Shown in pieces: positions 1 through 6,941 of a stretch of 8,195 nt of DNA (positions are counted from its first letter, which is position 1; each line of letters starts with the position of its first letter). The DNA comes from JBDRNO01 sp043811005 (GTDB lineage: Bacteria > Bacteroidota > Bacteroidia > NORP154). The DNA is taken from assembly GCA_043811005.1 (NCBI GenBank), contig JBDRNO010000163.1, positions 1-8,195 on the forward strand, read 5' to 3'. The notes below the pieces were generated by a model. It did no database searches and was not told the DNA's origin. It saw only the letters and a list, made by a program, of their open reading frames with translations. A program made the position numbers and the translations under genes.

Positions 1-2085
1 CATAAAGCGATACGGAGTATATACCCTGATAAAGTATACACCATTAGGCAGGTTTATTAAACCGATTGTATAATTGGACTTTTTGATCTTTTTGAAGGTC
101 TTAACATGTACTAATTCTCTCAGCACATTGTAAATCTCTGATTGAATATCGCTTATCCCAACCAATTGAATATCAAAGGTAATAATACCTTCTGTTGGGT
201 TGGGATAGATGTGTAGAGACGTTGCATCCAACGTCTCTACAAGTTTATTAATTCCCAAACAAGTTTCTACTGTAACAATGGCTGAATCGGTAACATTTGG
301 TGAACAACTATCGCTAACAACAACAGTATAGGTAGATGTTACAGAAGGCGAAACAGTTATAGATGAAGTGGTTGCCCCGTTATCCCATTCGTAATAATAA
401 GGACCTCCGTTTCCTCCCAAAACCAGGGCAGAGATACCAGTACTATCACCTTCACAAATTGTATCCTCTGAAGCAGTAACGATTGCCCATATATTATTTT
501 GGATTTCTCCAACTTGATTTAAAATCCAGTTATTTGGATCTACTTCAATACTATTTACTGTATAGGGCATAAAAATCTTATATGTTTGTGTATTTTGAGT
601 TTGATATACTCTAATTATAGTATCTCCTAAAGAATGTTCCAGTTTATATTCAATTGGAGTAATAAATAATGGCGTTATTGTTGTAGATGTAGTTTGAGTG
701 GAAGTAAATATTAATGTATCTTCATTTTGAGTCCAGTTAATATTAAATATAGGGTATCCTTCTCCAAAGTACCATTGGTTAAAAAAGTTAGTAAAATCTA
801 TCCCTGAAGTTGCTTCAAGAACATCTTTAAAATCCATACCAGTTGCAGATCCTCCACTATGTTGGTTATTAAAGTTTTTCAATACCTGGAAGAAAATAGA
901 ATCATTGTCTATTTCAAATCTTATCATATGGACTAGGGCAGCTCCTTTACAGTATGATAATCTTCCATCTAAAATTCGTTCTTCATTAAATATTTCTTCA
1001 ATAGGAACATAAACACTACCTCCTGGTTCAGACATAGCATATTGATGGTAATTATTCATTTTATTTGCTGCTTGGATTTCATCTTCAAAGAATGCACTAG
1101 CTAAGTATTCACTATATATAGCAAATCCTTCGTGAATCCATACGTCTTGCCATGATTTGCAAGTTACATTGCCTGCAAACCATTGATGACTAAGCATATG
1201 TACTAAAAGACTAGAAAACCAGTTAGGTACATTAAAATAAATATTTGACATGGTAATATTTTCATGTGGATTGTCAGGTACAATGCAGTATCCATATCTT
1301 TCAAACGGATACAAACCAAATAATTCAGAAAGATATTTAATCACAGCCCCAGCCGTATCAATTTTATTCTTGTATTGTGATAAATAGGCTGAATCGTAAA
1401 GAAAACACTGTATTAAAATAGAGTCATATGTCATTGAAGGTTTTGTGTAAAAATCATATTCAATATAATCTGATACAGTGAAGAATACAAGGTAATAAGG
1501 AACCGGAAAACTCATTTTCCATTCGAACCTGACCTTTCCATCAGGAAGTGGCACTACATCAGACAATCTTCCTATTGACCCAGCTTTGCATGTGGAATCT
1601 GTTGTAATAAAAACATACATTGAATCTGCTTTATCTTCGACTAATTGTTTACATGGCCACCACATTTTTGAATGGTATGTTTCGGAATTTGTCATAGTTA
1701 CCTGTGATTCATTCATGATACCAACCGTCCAATTATGTACCCCTGGAATAGAAATACCTATTCCATGGTAAAATATTTGAGCATTAAAATTAGTGCCTAT
1801 AGACAAGGCAGGCTGTATTGGAATATGAATTTCATCATTAAAATGAGTAAAAATGTTATTTGCTCCATTAAAAACAACTGAATCAACTGTCAGGCTATCA
1901 ATCAATTCTACTACAAAGGTATCTAATGGATTATTCTGAACAACAGCTTCGATTATCACATTTCCTTCAATATATGTTGAAGTATCTGTTATATTAATAT
2001 CTAATTTATAAAATTTAACATCATAGTTGTTTAACAATTTGTCCCTTAATATAACGGAACGTCCGCCAATTAGCGGATGCACCTT
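1..2085 (-). CDS. M1-family metallopeptidase-like protein with PKD/Ig-like and T9SS sorting domains; partial at both ends, altered active site
   Basis: I translated this 695-codon open frame by hand; it follows a TAA at 2086-2088 and runs off the left edge. M1 enzymes are zinc aminopeptidases. Residues 1-240 resemble the N-terminal beta domain. The M1 core includes FGLYPFERYGY (~257-267), NPHEN at the GAMEN position (Glu kept), HMLSH at 296-300 where HEXXH is expected, the third zinc ligand Glu at 319 (WIHEGFA, 18 residues after the second His), and the usual Tyr in LSYCKGA. Thus the three zinc ligands remain but the catalytic Glu is Met. Residues ~536-615 look like a PKD/Ig-like domain. From ~625 (HIYPNPTEG to NGVYFIRV) there is a type A T9SS sorting domain, probably missing only a few residues. 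No ATG lies in frame before 1716, and no signal peptide is visible; GTG at 2082 or TTG at 2037 are weak alternatives. It is probably a truncated, non-catalytic copy. Family assignment is firm; functionality is doubtful. Confidence 0.85.
212..241. repeat. Perfect palindrome (13-bp stem, 4-nt loop) inside the M1-like coding region
   Basis: The arms are TGTAGAGACGTTG at 212-224 and its exact reverse complement at 229-241, with loop CATC at 225-228. Read on the minus strand it encodes VETLDATSLH (residues 616-625), the linker between the PKD/Ig-like domain and the T9SS sorting domain, without breaking the frame. It resembles an interspersed palindromic word I associate with cyanobacterial and some Bacteroidota genomes; that is recollection, not a search result. 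Confidence 0.8.
2062..2077. repeat. 16-bp near-perfect palindrome at the broken 5' end of the M1-like gene
   Basis: TCCGCCAATTAGCGGA is a palindrome except for one mismatched pair. It lies between the TAA at 2086-2088 and the first recognisable M1 sequence (YDVKFYKLDI, from ~2022). It is GC-richer than its surroundings and sits where the homology to M1 proteins stops, so it may be a remnant of a short repeat at a rearrangement joint. That origin is inference. Confidence 0.45.
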
Positions 2086-2125
2086 TTAAGAGACTAACTC
2101 CATTTCATTCCAGCTTTGGCTATAG

Positions 2126-2800
2126 TTAAAGTTGACCGGACGGCAAGCAAGTTTGCAGGTACCCCAAAGCCCCACTTCCCATATTAAACAATAAGTCTAT
2201 AATGCTTAAGTTGGGAATAAAACCATGATTGTTTCCAAATACCTGTGTGTAATTAGTTTCCGCGACCGGGTCTGGACAGGCAGGCTTTCCGCTTATGGCG
2301 AAAAAATTTGATGTTCTGAGTTTGGGTGAAAAATAATTTCTGTAATCTATTGTATCCTGGTATTCGGTTTGATAAGAAGTCGTAGATGAAGACCTTATCT
2401 CCAATCCCAGTAAATTCAGAACTGTCAATTGGATAGCTTCATTAAAATCAATTAAATAGGAGTATTTTTCGGAATAGAACGGAGCAAAATCGTCTTCATA
2501 GAACTCAAAATAGGGTGAAGAGCGGTAAGTTGTTTCTATGGAACGCCAGTGCAGCTTTTGCCAATTATTCTCATAAGAGATCTTTACATCTTTGATCACC
2601 ATCCTGTCCCCACGATGCCTGATGGGTATGACCAAATTGAGCTTGCCGTTTGCTCCGTATATACAGCACCTGTTACGGTAGGTTTGCTTAATATAATGTT
2701 CGAAATGCTCGAAAAGGATAGTCCCGCTATGATCAGGGTTGGCAAGAAGTATGTAATATTGGATCGGAGCTAAATAGGCAGTTGATAAAAGGAGTGTCAA
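2126..2800 (-). CDS. WbqC-like family protein
   Basis: The 224-residue product matches the WbqC-like family, common in Bacteroidota and Proteobacteria. Recognisable stretches are LLSTAYLAPIQYY (4-16), HYIKQTYRNRCCIYGANG (35-52), WQKLHWRSIETTYRSSPYFEFYEDDF (80-105) and NNHGFIPNLSIIDLLF (190-205). The family's biochemical role is not well established; its name comes from an O-antigen locus, and I assign no reaction. The start is TTG at 2800: upstream in frame the codons run back to a TAA with no ATG, and family members usually begin just before the LLSTAY motif. Residues ~165-183 (around GKPACPDPVA), encoded by a GC-rich patch, look longer than I expect in relatives. It follows lepB by 281 bases, its usual neighbour in the phylum. 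The C-terminal CLPSGQL may include sequence acquired at the junction with the M1-like gene. Confidence 0.85.
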   Translation of the reverse strand: MTLLLSTAYLAPIQYYILLANPDHSGTILFEHFEHYIKQTYRNRCCIYGANGKLNLVIPIRHRGDRMVIKDVKISYENNWQKLHWRSIETTYRSSPYFEFYEDDFAPFYSEKYSYLIDFNEAIQLTVLNLLGLEIRSSSTTSYQTEYQDTIDYRNYFSPKLRTSNFFAISGKPACPDPVAETNYTQVFGNNHGFIPNLSIIDLLFNMGSGALGYLQTCLPSGQL

Positions 2801-3081
2801 TTGGATAGATGATTTGTAATATTTTTACTTACTATTTCAGTTTATCGGGTATCAGATATCGGTTTCCAGTTAATCGGTTTGCCGGTTTATTTGTGTGCCG
2901 TCAGGTGTTTCCACCTGACGTGAACATTCCACCTGATGCTTTTGTTGTCAGGTGGAAACACCTGACAACACATCATATATAAATCTGAATCCCTCAGAAA
3001 CAGGTAACCCGAAAACCTGACAACTGATAACCGAGAACTGATAAACTGAAAATCAGGTTTAAACCTAAAAAATCGGAAATT
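2801..3081. other. Gene-free stretch between lepB and the WbqC-like gene
   Basis: I see no coding frame here on either strand. It holds the mirrored palindrome pair described separately, a 12-bp inverted match between GATAAACTGAAA at 3040-3051 and its complement at 2835-2846 that brackets that pair, two AACTGATAA words 14 bases apart at 3022-3030 and 3036-3044, and a perfect 12-bp palindrome AGGTTTAAACCT at 3055-3066 just after lepB. I find no Bacteroidota-type TAnnTTTG promoter reading into the WbqC-like gene. Confidence 0.6.
2893..2973. repeat. Mirrored pair of palindromes (double hairpin, REP/BIME-like layout)
   Basis: GTCAGGTGTTTCCACCTGAC at 2900-2919 is an 8-bp-stem hairpin with loop TTTC. 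At 2947-2966 lies its exact reverse complement, a hairpin with loop GAAA. The flanks also mirror imperfectly (TGTG on the left, CACA on the right), and a partial third copy, CCACCTGATG, lies between them at 2929-2938. The whole can fold as two small hairpins or one long cruciform. The arrangement recalls inverted REP pairs, but no GTAG head is seen, so membership of that class is inference. Confidence 0.8.
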
Positions 3082-4341
3082 TTATTTAATAGTTGAAAAC
3101 AACCGCCCCCACCTGATCTTATTGAACCATGTACCCTTTTTGTTTATAGAAAACCATATAAATACCGCTTTACCGACAATATGGTCTTCGGGGACAAATC
3201 CCCAGAAGCGTGAATCGGCTGAATTGTCGCGGTTATCTCCCATCATGAAATAATAATCCATTTTAAAAGTATAGGTAGTGGTTTCAACTCCGTTTACGAA
3301 AATTTTTTCGTCTTTTACCTCTAATTTATTATTCTCATATACAGTAATGAGACGTAAGTAAAGGGGGAGGTTGTCAATTGTTAAATTGATTGTGGTTCCC
3401 TTTTGTGGAATCACTATAGGACCAAAATTATCTTTATTAAACTGGAAATGAGTATCGGATGGAAAGATGTAATTTGCATAAAATTCTTTTGGTTCACAAA
3501 TTGGTTTTATTTGCCGGACATTTGAAAATTTTCTTACCTTTTTTACTGCCTCGTCTGTAAGCACCAACCTGTAATCACCCTGATTAGATGTTCTCCCTCC
3601 TTCAGTTACATCCATTTTTTCCAACACTTTGGGATTAAAGCTGCTGCCATCCGTTTTAACATCATACGTGAATTGCATTTTTTCAGGGGGGGCAGCTTCA
3701 CTGCCGTTAATAAACAGTATTTTATTTATAACCTGCAACGTATCGCCAGGAATACCAACACACCGTTTTATGTAGTTCTCGCATTTATCAACAGGACGAG
3801 AAAGTGGGGGATCGGCATCCATCGGGTAGTTAAAAACAACCACATCATTGTTCTTGATTTTGGAAAACCCCGGTATCCGGTAATAAGGCATCTTTATCCA
3901 CTCAAGATATGATTTGGTATTTTCAGTAAAGGGCAATGTATGGTGTGCAAATGGGAATGAAAGAGGGGTATTGGGTGTTTTGGCACCGTAACTGATCTTG
4001 CTTACGAACAAAAAATCCCCAACTAAAAGTGATTTCTCCATAGATGGTGTGGGAATTGTAAATGCCTCTATGAAGAACATTCGTATGAGAGTGGCAGCGA
4101 TAACGGCAAAAATAATTGCATCAACCCACTCTATTATTCCTCCCCGCCTTTTTTTCTTGCCGGATTTTTTTGTCCTCGTGATCAATATTAATAAAGCCCA
4201 CATGAATACAGAAAACAAAAAGAAAATGATCGCATCCCTGAATCTAAGAGTGGAAAATGCAACTGGCAGCATCAACAGAATAAATATTATCAAAGAGCCA
4301 ATAGTAAAAACCTTCATCTTTTTTTTACTGTATTTTTTCAT
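3082..4341 (-). CDS. lepB: Signal peptidase I
   Basis: This membrane-bound serine protease removes signal peptides from Sec- and Tat-exported proteins on the outer face of the inner membrane. The 419-residue product has hydrophobic segments near 11-30, 37-56 and 73-91, with a very basic loop between the second and third (KKSGKKKRRGG). The catalytic Ser is residue 100 in TIPTPSMEKSL and the general-base Lys is residue 192 in YIKRCVGIPGD; the box E motif GDNRDNSADSRFWG starts at 368. It is longer than the 324-residue E. coli enzyme because of a large insert between the Lys box and box E, a form I associate with Bacteroidota. ATG at 4341 is the first start after the spacer; a Met at residue 9 is an alternative. 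No strong Shine-Dalgarno sequence is visible. It lies between dapB and a WbqC-like gene, as commonly seen in the phylum. All catalytic residues are present. Confidence 0.97.
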   Translation of the reverse strand: MKKYSKKKMKVFTIGSLIIFILLMLPVAFSTLRFRDAIIFFLFSVFMWALLILITRTKKSGKKKRRGGIIEWVDAIIFAVIAATLIRMFFIEAFTIPTPSMEKSLLVGDFLFVSKISYGAKTPNTPLSFPFAHHTLPFTENTKSYLEWIKMPYYRIPGFSKIKNNDVVVFNYPMDADPPLSRPVDKCENYIKRCVGIPGDTLQVINKILFINGSEAAPPEKMQFTYDVKTDGSSFNPKVLEKMDVTEGGRTSNQGDYRLVLTDEAVKKVRKFSNVRQIKPICEPKEFYANYIFPSDTHFQFNKDNFGPIVIPQKGTTINLTIDNLPLYLRLITVYENNKLEVKDEKIFVNGVETTTYTFKMDYYFMMGDNRDNSADSRFWGFVPEDHIVGKAVFIWFSINKKGTWFNKIRWGRLFSTIK

Positions 4342-4384
4342 ATGGAAATAATTTAATGTATCGGAATTTTAAGAATATTAATAA

Positions 4385-4437
4385 AAACCACAGATTACAC
4401 AGATTTCACTGATTAAAATCTGTGTAATCTGCGGTTT
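4385..4437 (-). repeat. Long inverted repeat (22-bp arms, 9-nt loop) between dapB and lepB
   Basis: The arms at 4385-4406 and 4416-4437 pair over 22 positions with a single exception, which in an RNA read from the minus strand is a G-U pair, so the transcript stem would be unbroken. On that strand the hairpin is followed directly by five Ts (GGTTTTTAT). It could act as a terminator or attenuator after dapB, or as an RNA-processing site. The core word CAGATTACACAGATT is one I associate with interspersed palindromes in environmental genomes, from memory only. Confidence 0.7.
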
Positions 4438-4469
4438 CATTTTATTAATTAATTTGCGAAGCTATTTCA

Positions 4470-5246
4470 TTAAAACTTCAACATATTTCCCATTGTAAAA
4501 ACACCTTTTTTCCCTATTATCCACTCAGCAGCAAGAACAGCTCCAACCGCAAAACCCTTCCGGTTATTAGCACAGTGTTTAATTTCAATGCTATCAATGT
4601 CTGAAATGTATTTTGCGATGTGAGTTCCGGTAACGTTATTTTTTCTAATTGAGGTTATTTCAATACCTGTTGCAGAGATGAAATTTTGATCCTGATCCCC
4701 TCCTTCCTGACTGATAGAGGTTGCAGGAATTGTATCACTGCCTGATTCGATATTTATCCATCCTCTCTTTCTGTCAACAGCTTCAATAATATCATTCGCC
4801 ATGGTTATGGCTGTACCGCTCGGCGAATCTAATTTCTGTTTATGATGTGTTTCTTCGATAAACACATCATAATGATCATGCTCATTCATTAAACGTGCCA
4901 GCTTCCTGTTTATTTCAAAAAAAATATTGACTCCTATGCTGAAATTAGACGAGTAGAATAATGCTTGATCTTTATCTGCGCATATTTTTTTTATTTCTTC
5001 AAGTCTACCTGACCAGCCGGTAGTTCCAACCACTATAGGAACATTAACGTTAAAACATTTATAAATATTGTCCGGGGCACATAACGGTGTGCTGAAATCA
5101 ATGGCAACATCAACATTCGACAGGTTTTTTGCATCAGAAACATTTTCAATATCGATCTTCAAGAGAATTTCGTGGTTTCTCTGCCGGGCAACTTTTTCAA
5201 CTTCCCTGCCCATTCTGCCGTATCCTATCAGTGCTATTTTACACAT
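4470..5246 (-). CDS. dapB: 4-hydroxy-tetrahydrodipicolinate reductase
   Basis: DapB is the cytosolic NAD(P)H-dependent reductase that follows DapA on the route to diaminopimelate, for peptidoglycan, and lysine. From ATG at 5246 the product is 258 residues: nucleotide-binding GYGRMG at 9-13, VAIDFSTP at ~47-54, VVGTTGW at ~72-78, SNFSIGVN at ~100-107, and the signature THHKQKLDSPSGTA at 133-146 with the catalytic His134 and Lys138. The tail GTH at ~207-209, EIKHCANNRKGFAVGAVLAAEW and a short C-terminus fit the family. The frame also opens with a TTG at 5264, but starting at the ATG places Met directly before CKIALIGYG, as in relatives. The segment ~168-200 (SGSDTIPATSISQ onward) looks about 15 residues longer than I expect in Bacteroidota DapB, a point to verify by alignment. 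All active-site elements are present, so it is probably functional. Confidence 0.96.
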   Translation of the reverse strand: MCKIALIGYGRMGREVEKVARQRNHEILLKIDIENVSDAKNLSNVDVAIDFSTPLCAPDNIYKCFNVNVPIVVGTTGWSGRLEEIKKICADKDQALFYSSNFSIGVNIFFEINRKLARLMNEHDHYDVFIEETHHKQKLDSPSGTAITMANDIIEAVDRKRGWINIESGSDTIPATSISQEGGDQDQNFISATGIEITSIRKNNVTGTHIAKYISDIDSIEIKHCANNRKGFAVGAVLAAEWIIGKKGVFTMGNMLKF

Positions 5247-5261
5247 AAAACAATTGATTTT

Positions 5262-5269
5262 CAAAGGTA
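5262..5269 (-). promoter_or_regulatory. Possible Bacteroidota-type -7 promoter element before dapB
   Basis: On the minus strand this reads TACCTTTG, an exact match to the TAnnTTTG -7 element used by the Bacteroidota primary sigma factor, 15 bases before the dapB ATG. I find no TTTG -33 element at the expected 19-21 base spacing, and the 5' leader would be very short. It is the only TAnnTTTG I found in the gaps between genes. Confidence 0.3.
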
Positions 5270-5287
5270 AAACTCTACAAATCGAAT

Positions 5288-5336
5288 TTCCTTATACCCT
5301 TATTTCCCTATTCCCTTATACCTCTATTCCCCTTTT
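5288..5336. repeat. Degenerate purine/pyrimidine short-word tract between DUF5683 gene and dapB
   Basis: The plus strand repeats words such as CCTTATACCC, TTATTTCCC, TATTCCC and TTATACCTC with an irregular period of about 7-10 bases; the minus strand is correspondingly purine-rich. It fills about half of the 108-base gap. No coding frame or hairpin is apparent. Confidence 0.6.
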
Positions 5337-5354
5337 TTCTTTGATACAACAAAT

Positions 5355-5984
5355 TTACAATTTCAGGGTTAACCTGAAACCAGTTTTTACTTCTTCACAA
5401 AAAACCGGATTGCAGATATAAGGATTTACTATTAAAGTCAAATCTTCACTAATATCATAGTCGAAAAAATGCGCATCAACATTTGCGTCAATGATATTTA
5501 ATATATATAAAACACCGGTAAGAATATATGATAAATCCCTGTTCTTGCGATAAGACTCTTTATACTGAAATAGACCATCTTCTGACAATTTGATCTCATC
5601 ATTTGCCAATTGAGGATCGTATTTATCAATAGTGCTTTCAAGCGTATCTGTTCTCCAGATATATGCCTGTTTATAATTCTGGTATTTCCCATTAAAAAAA
5701 CTTATTGAATATACCAGTCCTGCAAACCCTGCATAAATTACAGGGATCTTCCAGTACTTTTTATTATATGCCTGCCCTAAGCCCGGCAATACAGCCGACA
5801 TGATAGTTGCCTTTTGGGGTGAGTGCTCTTGATTGGTTATTGTTGATTGTTTATTGTTTATTGATTGATTTGGTGAGTCAGGAGTTTGTGGTTTTGAAAT
5901 ACCGGGCAGCAATAATATAAGGGTTATTATTGTTGTAATTATTATTAAAACAGGTGGTAAATGTTTGGTATTAAAGTACGTCAT
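5355..5984 (-). CDS. DUF5683 domain-containing envelope protein
   Basis: The function of this family is unknown to me; it is characteristic of Bacteroidota and usually follows parB. The 209-residue product has an N-terminal hydrophobic segment (~10-29) that could be a signal peptide or membrane anchor. A polar N/Q/S/T linker at ~34-57 follows, then the domain with conserved motifs ATIMSAVLPGLGQAYNKKYWKIP (59-81), a hydrophobic stretch at 82-96, YRKNRDLSY (145-153), and NIIDANVDAHFFDYDISEDL (163-182). The C-terminus (GFRLTLKL) resembles a terminal beta strand. The ATG lies 3 bases after the parB stop, so translational coupling with parB is likely. The linker is encoded by a low-complexity AT tract at 5829-5872. 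The context suggests co-expression with parB but does not prove a shared role. Confidence 0.9.
   Translation of the reverse strand: MTYFNTKHLPPVLIIITTIITLILLLPGISKPQTPDSPNQSINNKQSTITNQEHSPQKATIMSAVLPGLGQAYNKKYWKIPVIYAGFAGLVYSISFFNGKYQNYKQAYIWRTDTLESTIDKYDPQLANDEIKLSEDGLFQYKESYRKNRDLSYILTGVLYILNIIDANVDAHFFDYDISEDLTLIVNPYICNPVFCEEVKTGFRLTLKL
5829..5872. repeat. Low-complexity ATTG-word tract inside the DUF5683 gene
   Basis: The plus strand is built of overlapping TTGATTG, TTATTG and TTTATTG words. On the minus strand it encodes PNQSINNKQSTITNQ (residues 38-52), the polar linker between the N-terminal hydrophobic segment and the DUF5683 domain. It may expand or contract in steps that keep the frame; that is inference. 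Confidence 0.5.
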
Positions 5985-5987
5985 TGT

Positions 5988-6923
5988 TCAGGAATTTCTA
6001 TTCACTGCAATATTAAGGACTTGCATAATTCTCTCCAGGTCATTATCAGATCTGAAGGGAATTACGATTTTCCCTTTGCCTTTATTGTAATGTTTTACAT
6101 CAACCTTTGTATTGAAATAGCTTGCCAGCTCATCTTTTATTTGTTGATGTTTCACGGAAAGGGTTGTAAGAGATGTTGTTTTTTTTCTCCAGGATGTTTT
6201 AATATTCAAATTTCTAACCAACTCTTCAACTTGCCTTACTGACAGATTTTTCCTGGTTATCTCTGAAAATATTTTTAATTGAGCATAGCTATCATCAATA
6301 TTTATCAGAGCCCTGGCGTGTCCCATGGTAATAGTATTCTCGCGAATACCAATTTGAATTTCAGGAGGTAATTTTAAAAGGCGGAGGTAATTAATGATCG
6401 TAGTTCTGTTCTTGCCCACTCTCTCGCTTAATTCTTCCTGTGTCAGTTTGCATTCCTCAGTTAATCTCTGATAACTGACAGCAATTTCCATTGCATTCAG
6501 GTCTTCGCGTTGAATATTTTCCACAAGCGACATTTCGAGCATTGCCTGGTCATTGGCTACTCTTATATATGCCGGGATTTTCGTTAATCCTGCAATTTTT
6601 GCCGCTTTGAACCTACGCTCACCCGTGATGAGCTGATATTTATCATATCCTAATTTCCGTACTGTTACCGGTTGAACTATGCCTAATTTTTCAATTGACA
6701 CTGCTAATTCATCAAGGTTACTTTCTTTAACGTTGGTTCTCGGCTGAAACGGGTTTGTTTCAATTTTATCTAAGTCAATATTGGCAACGGTTCCTACCAG
6801 CTTTGGTTGAGTATCCCTACCCAATTCTCCCTTCTCCCCTATAGGTTTTGAGGTAATGTCAGTATCGTAGTCCTCTAATAAGGCGCTTAAGCCCTTACCT
6901 AATACGTTTCTCTTTGGTGACAT
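5988..6923 (-). CDS. parB: Chromosome-partitioning protein ParB (Spo0J)
   Basis: ParB binds parS sites near the origin, spreads as a CTP-dependent clamp, and works with ParA and SMC in chromosome segregation. The 311-residue product is of normal length. It begins with the typical MSPKRNVLGKGLSALLEDYD. The N-terminal nuclease-like/CTP-binding domain has NPFQPR (57-62), the TGERRFKAAK box (100-109) and ENIQREDLNAMEIA (135-148). A helix-turn-helix covers ~160-182 (LTQEELSERVGKNRTTIINYL), followed by MGHARAL (200-206) and a C-terminal dimerisation domain (~255-306). The ATG is at 6923, 18 bases after the antiporter stop, suggesting read-through, and the next gene starts 3 bases after its stop. 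The usual upstream neighbour parA is not in the expected place. All conserved motifs are present. Confidence 0.97.
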   Translation of the reverse strand: MSPKRNVLGKGLSALLEDYDTDITSKPIGEKGELGRDTQPKLVGTVANIDLDKIETNPFQPRTNVKESNLDELAVSIEKLGIVQPVTVRKLGYDKYQLITGERRFKAAKIAGLTKIPAYIRVANDQAMLEMSLVENIQREDLNAMEIAVSYQRLTEECKLTQEELSERVGKNRTTIINYLRLLKLPPEIQIGIRENTITMGHARALINIDDSYAQLKIFSEITRKNLSVRQVEELVRNLNIKTSWRKKTTSLTTLSVKHQQIKDELASYFNTKVDVKHYNKGKGKIVIPFRSDNDLERIMQVLNIAVNRNS

Positions 6924-6941
6924 TCTGTTATTTTTTGTTTA

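Noticed and set aside
1586..1771. Small plus-strand frames at 1586-1771, 2549-2773 and 5961-6242, and a minus frame at 5498-5692
   Set aside because: All overlap well-supported minus-strand genes in another frame and lack any recognisable feature.
2041..2125. Insertion sequence or transposase between the WbqC-like and M1-like genes
   Set aside because: No transposase frame, target-site duplication or clear paired terminal repeats could be found; only one short palindrome is present.
2893..3060. CRISPR array
   Set aside because: There are only two copies in opposite orientation with no regular spacers, so it is an inverted pair, not an array.
3998..4351. Plus-strand open frame opposite lepB (also 3673-3912)
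   Set aside because: It lies antisense to a complete, motif-rich signal peptidase gene and has no recognisable domain or start context.
5068..5421. Plus-strand open frame across the dapB start and the following gap
   Set aside because: It is antisense to dapB and runs through the pyrimidine-word tract; no family resemblance.
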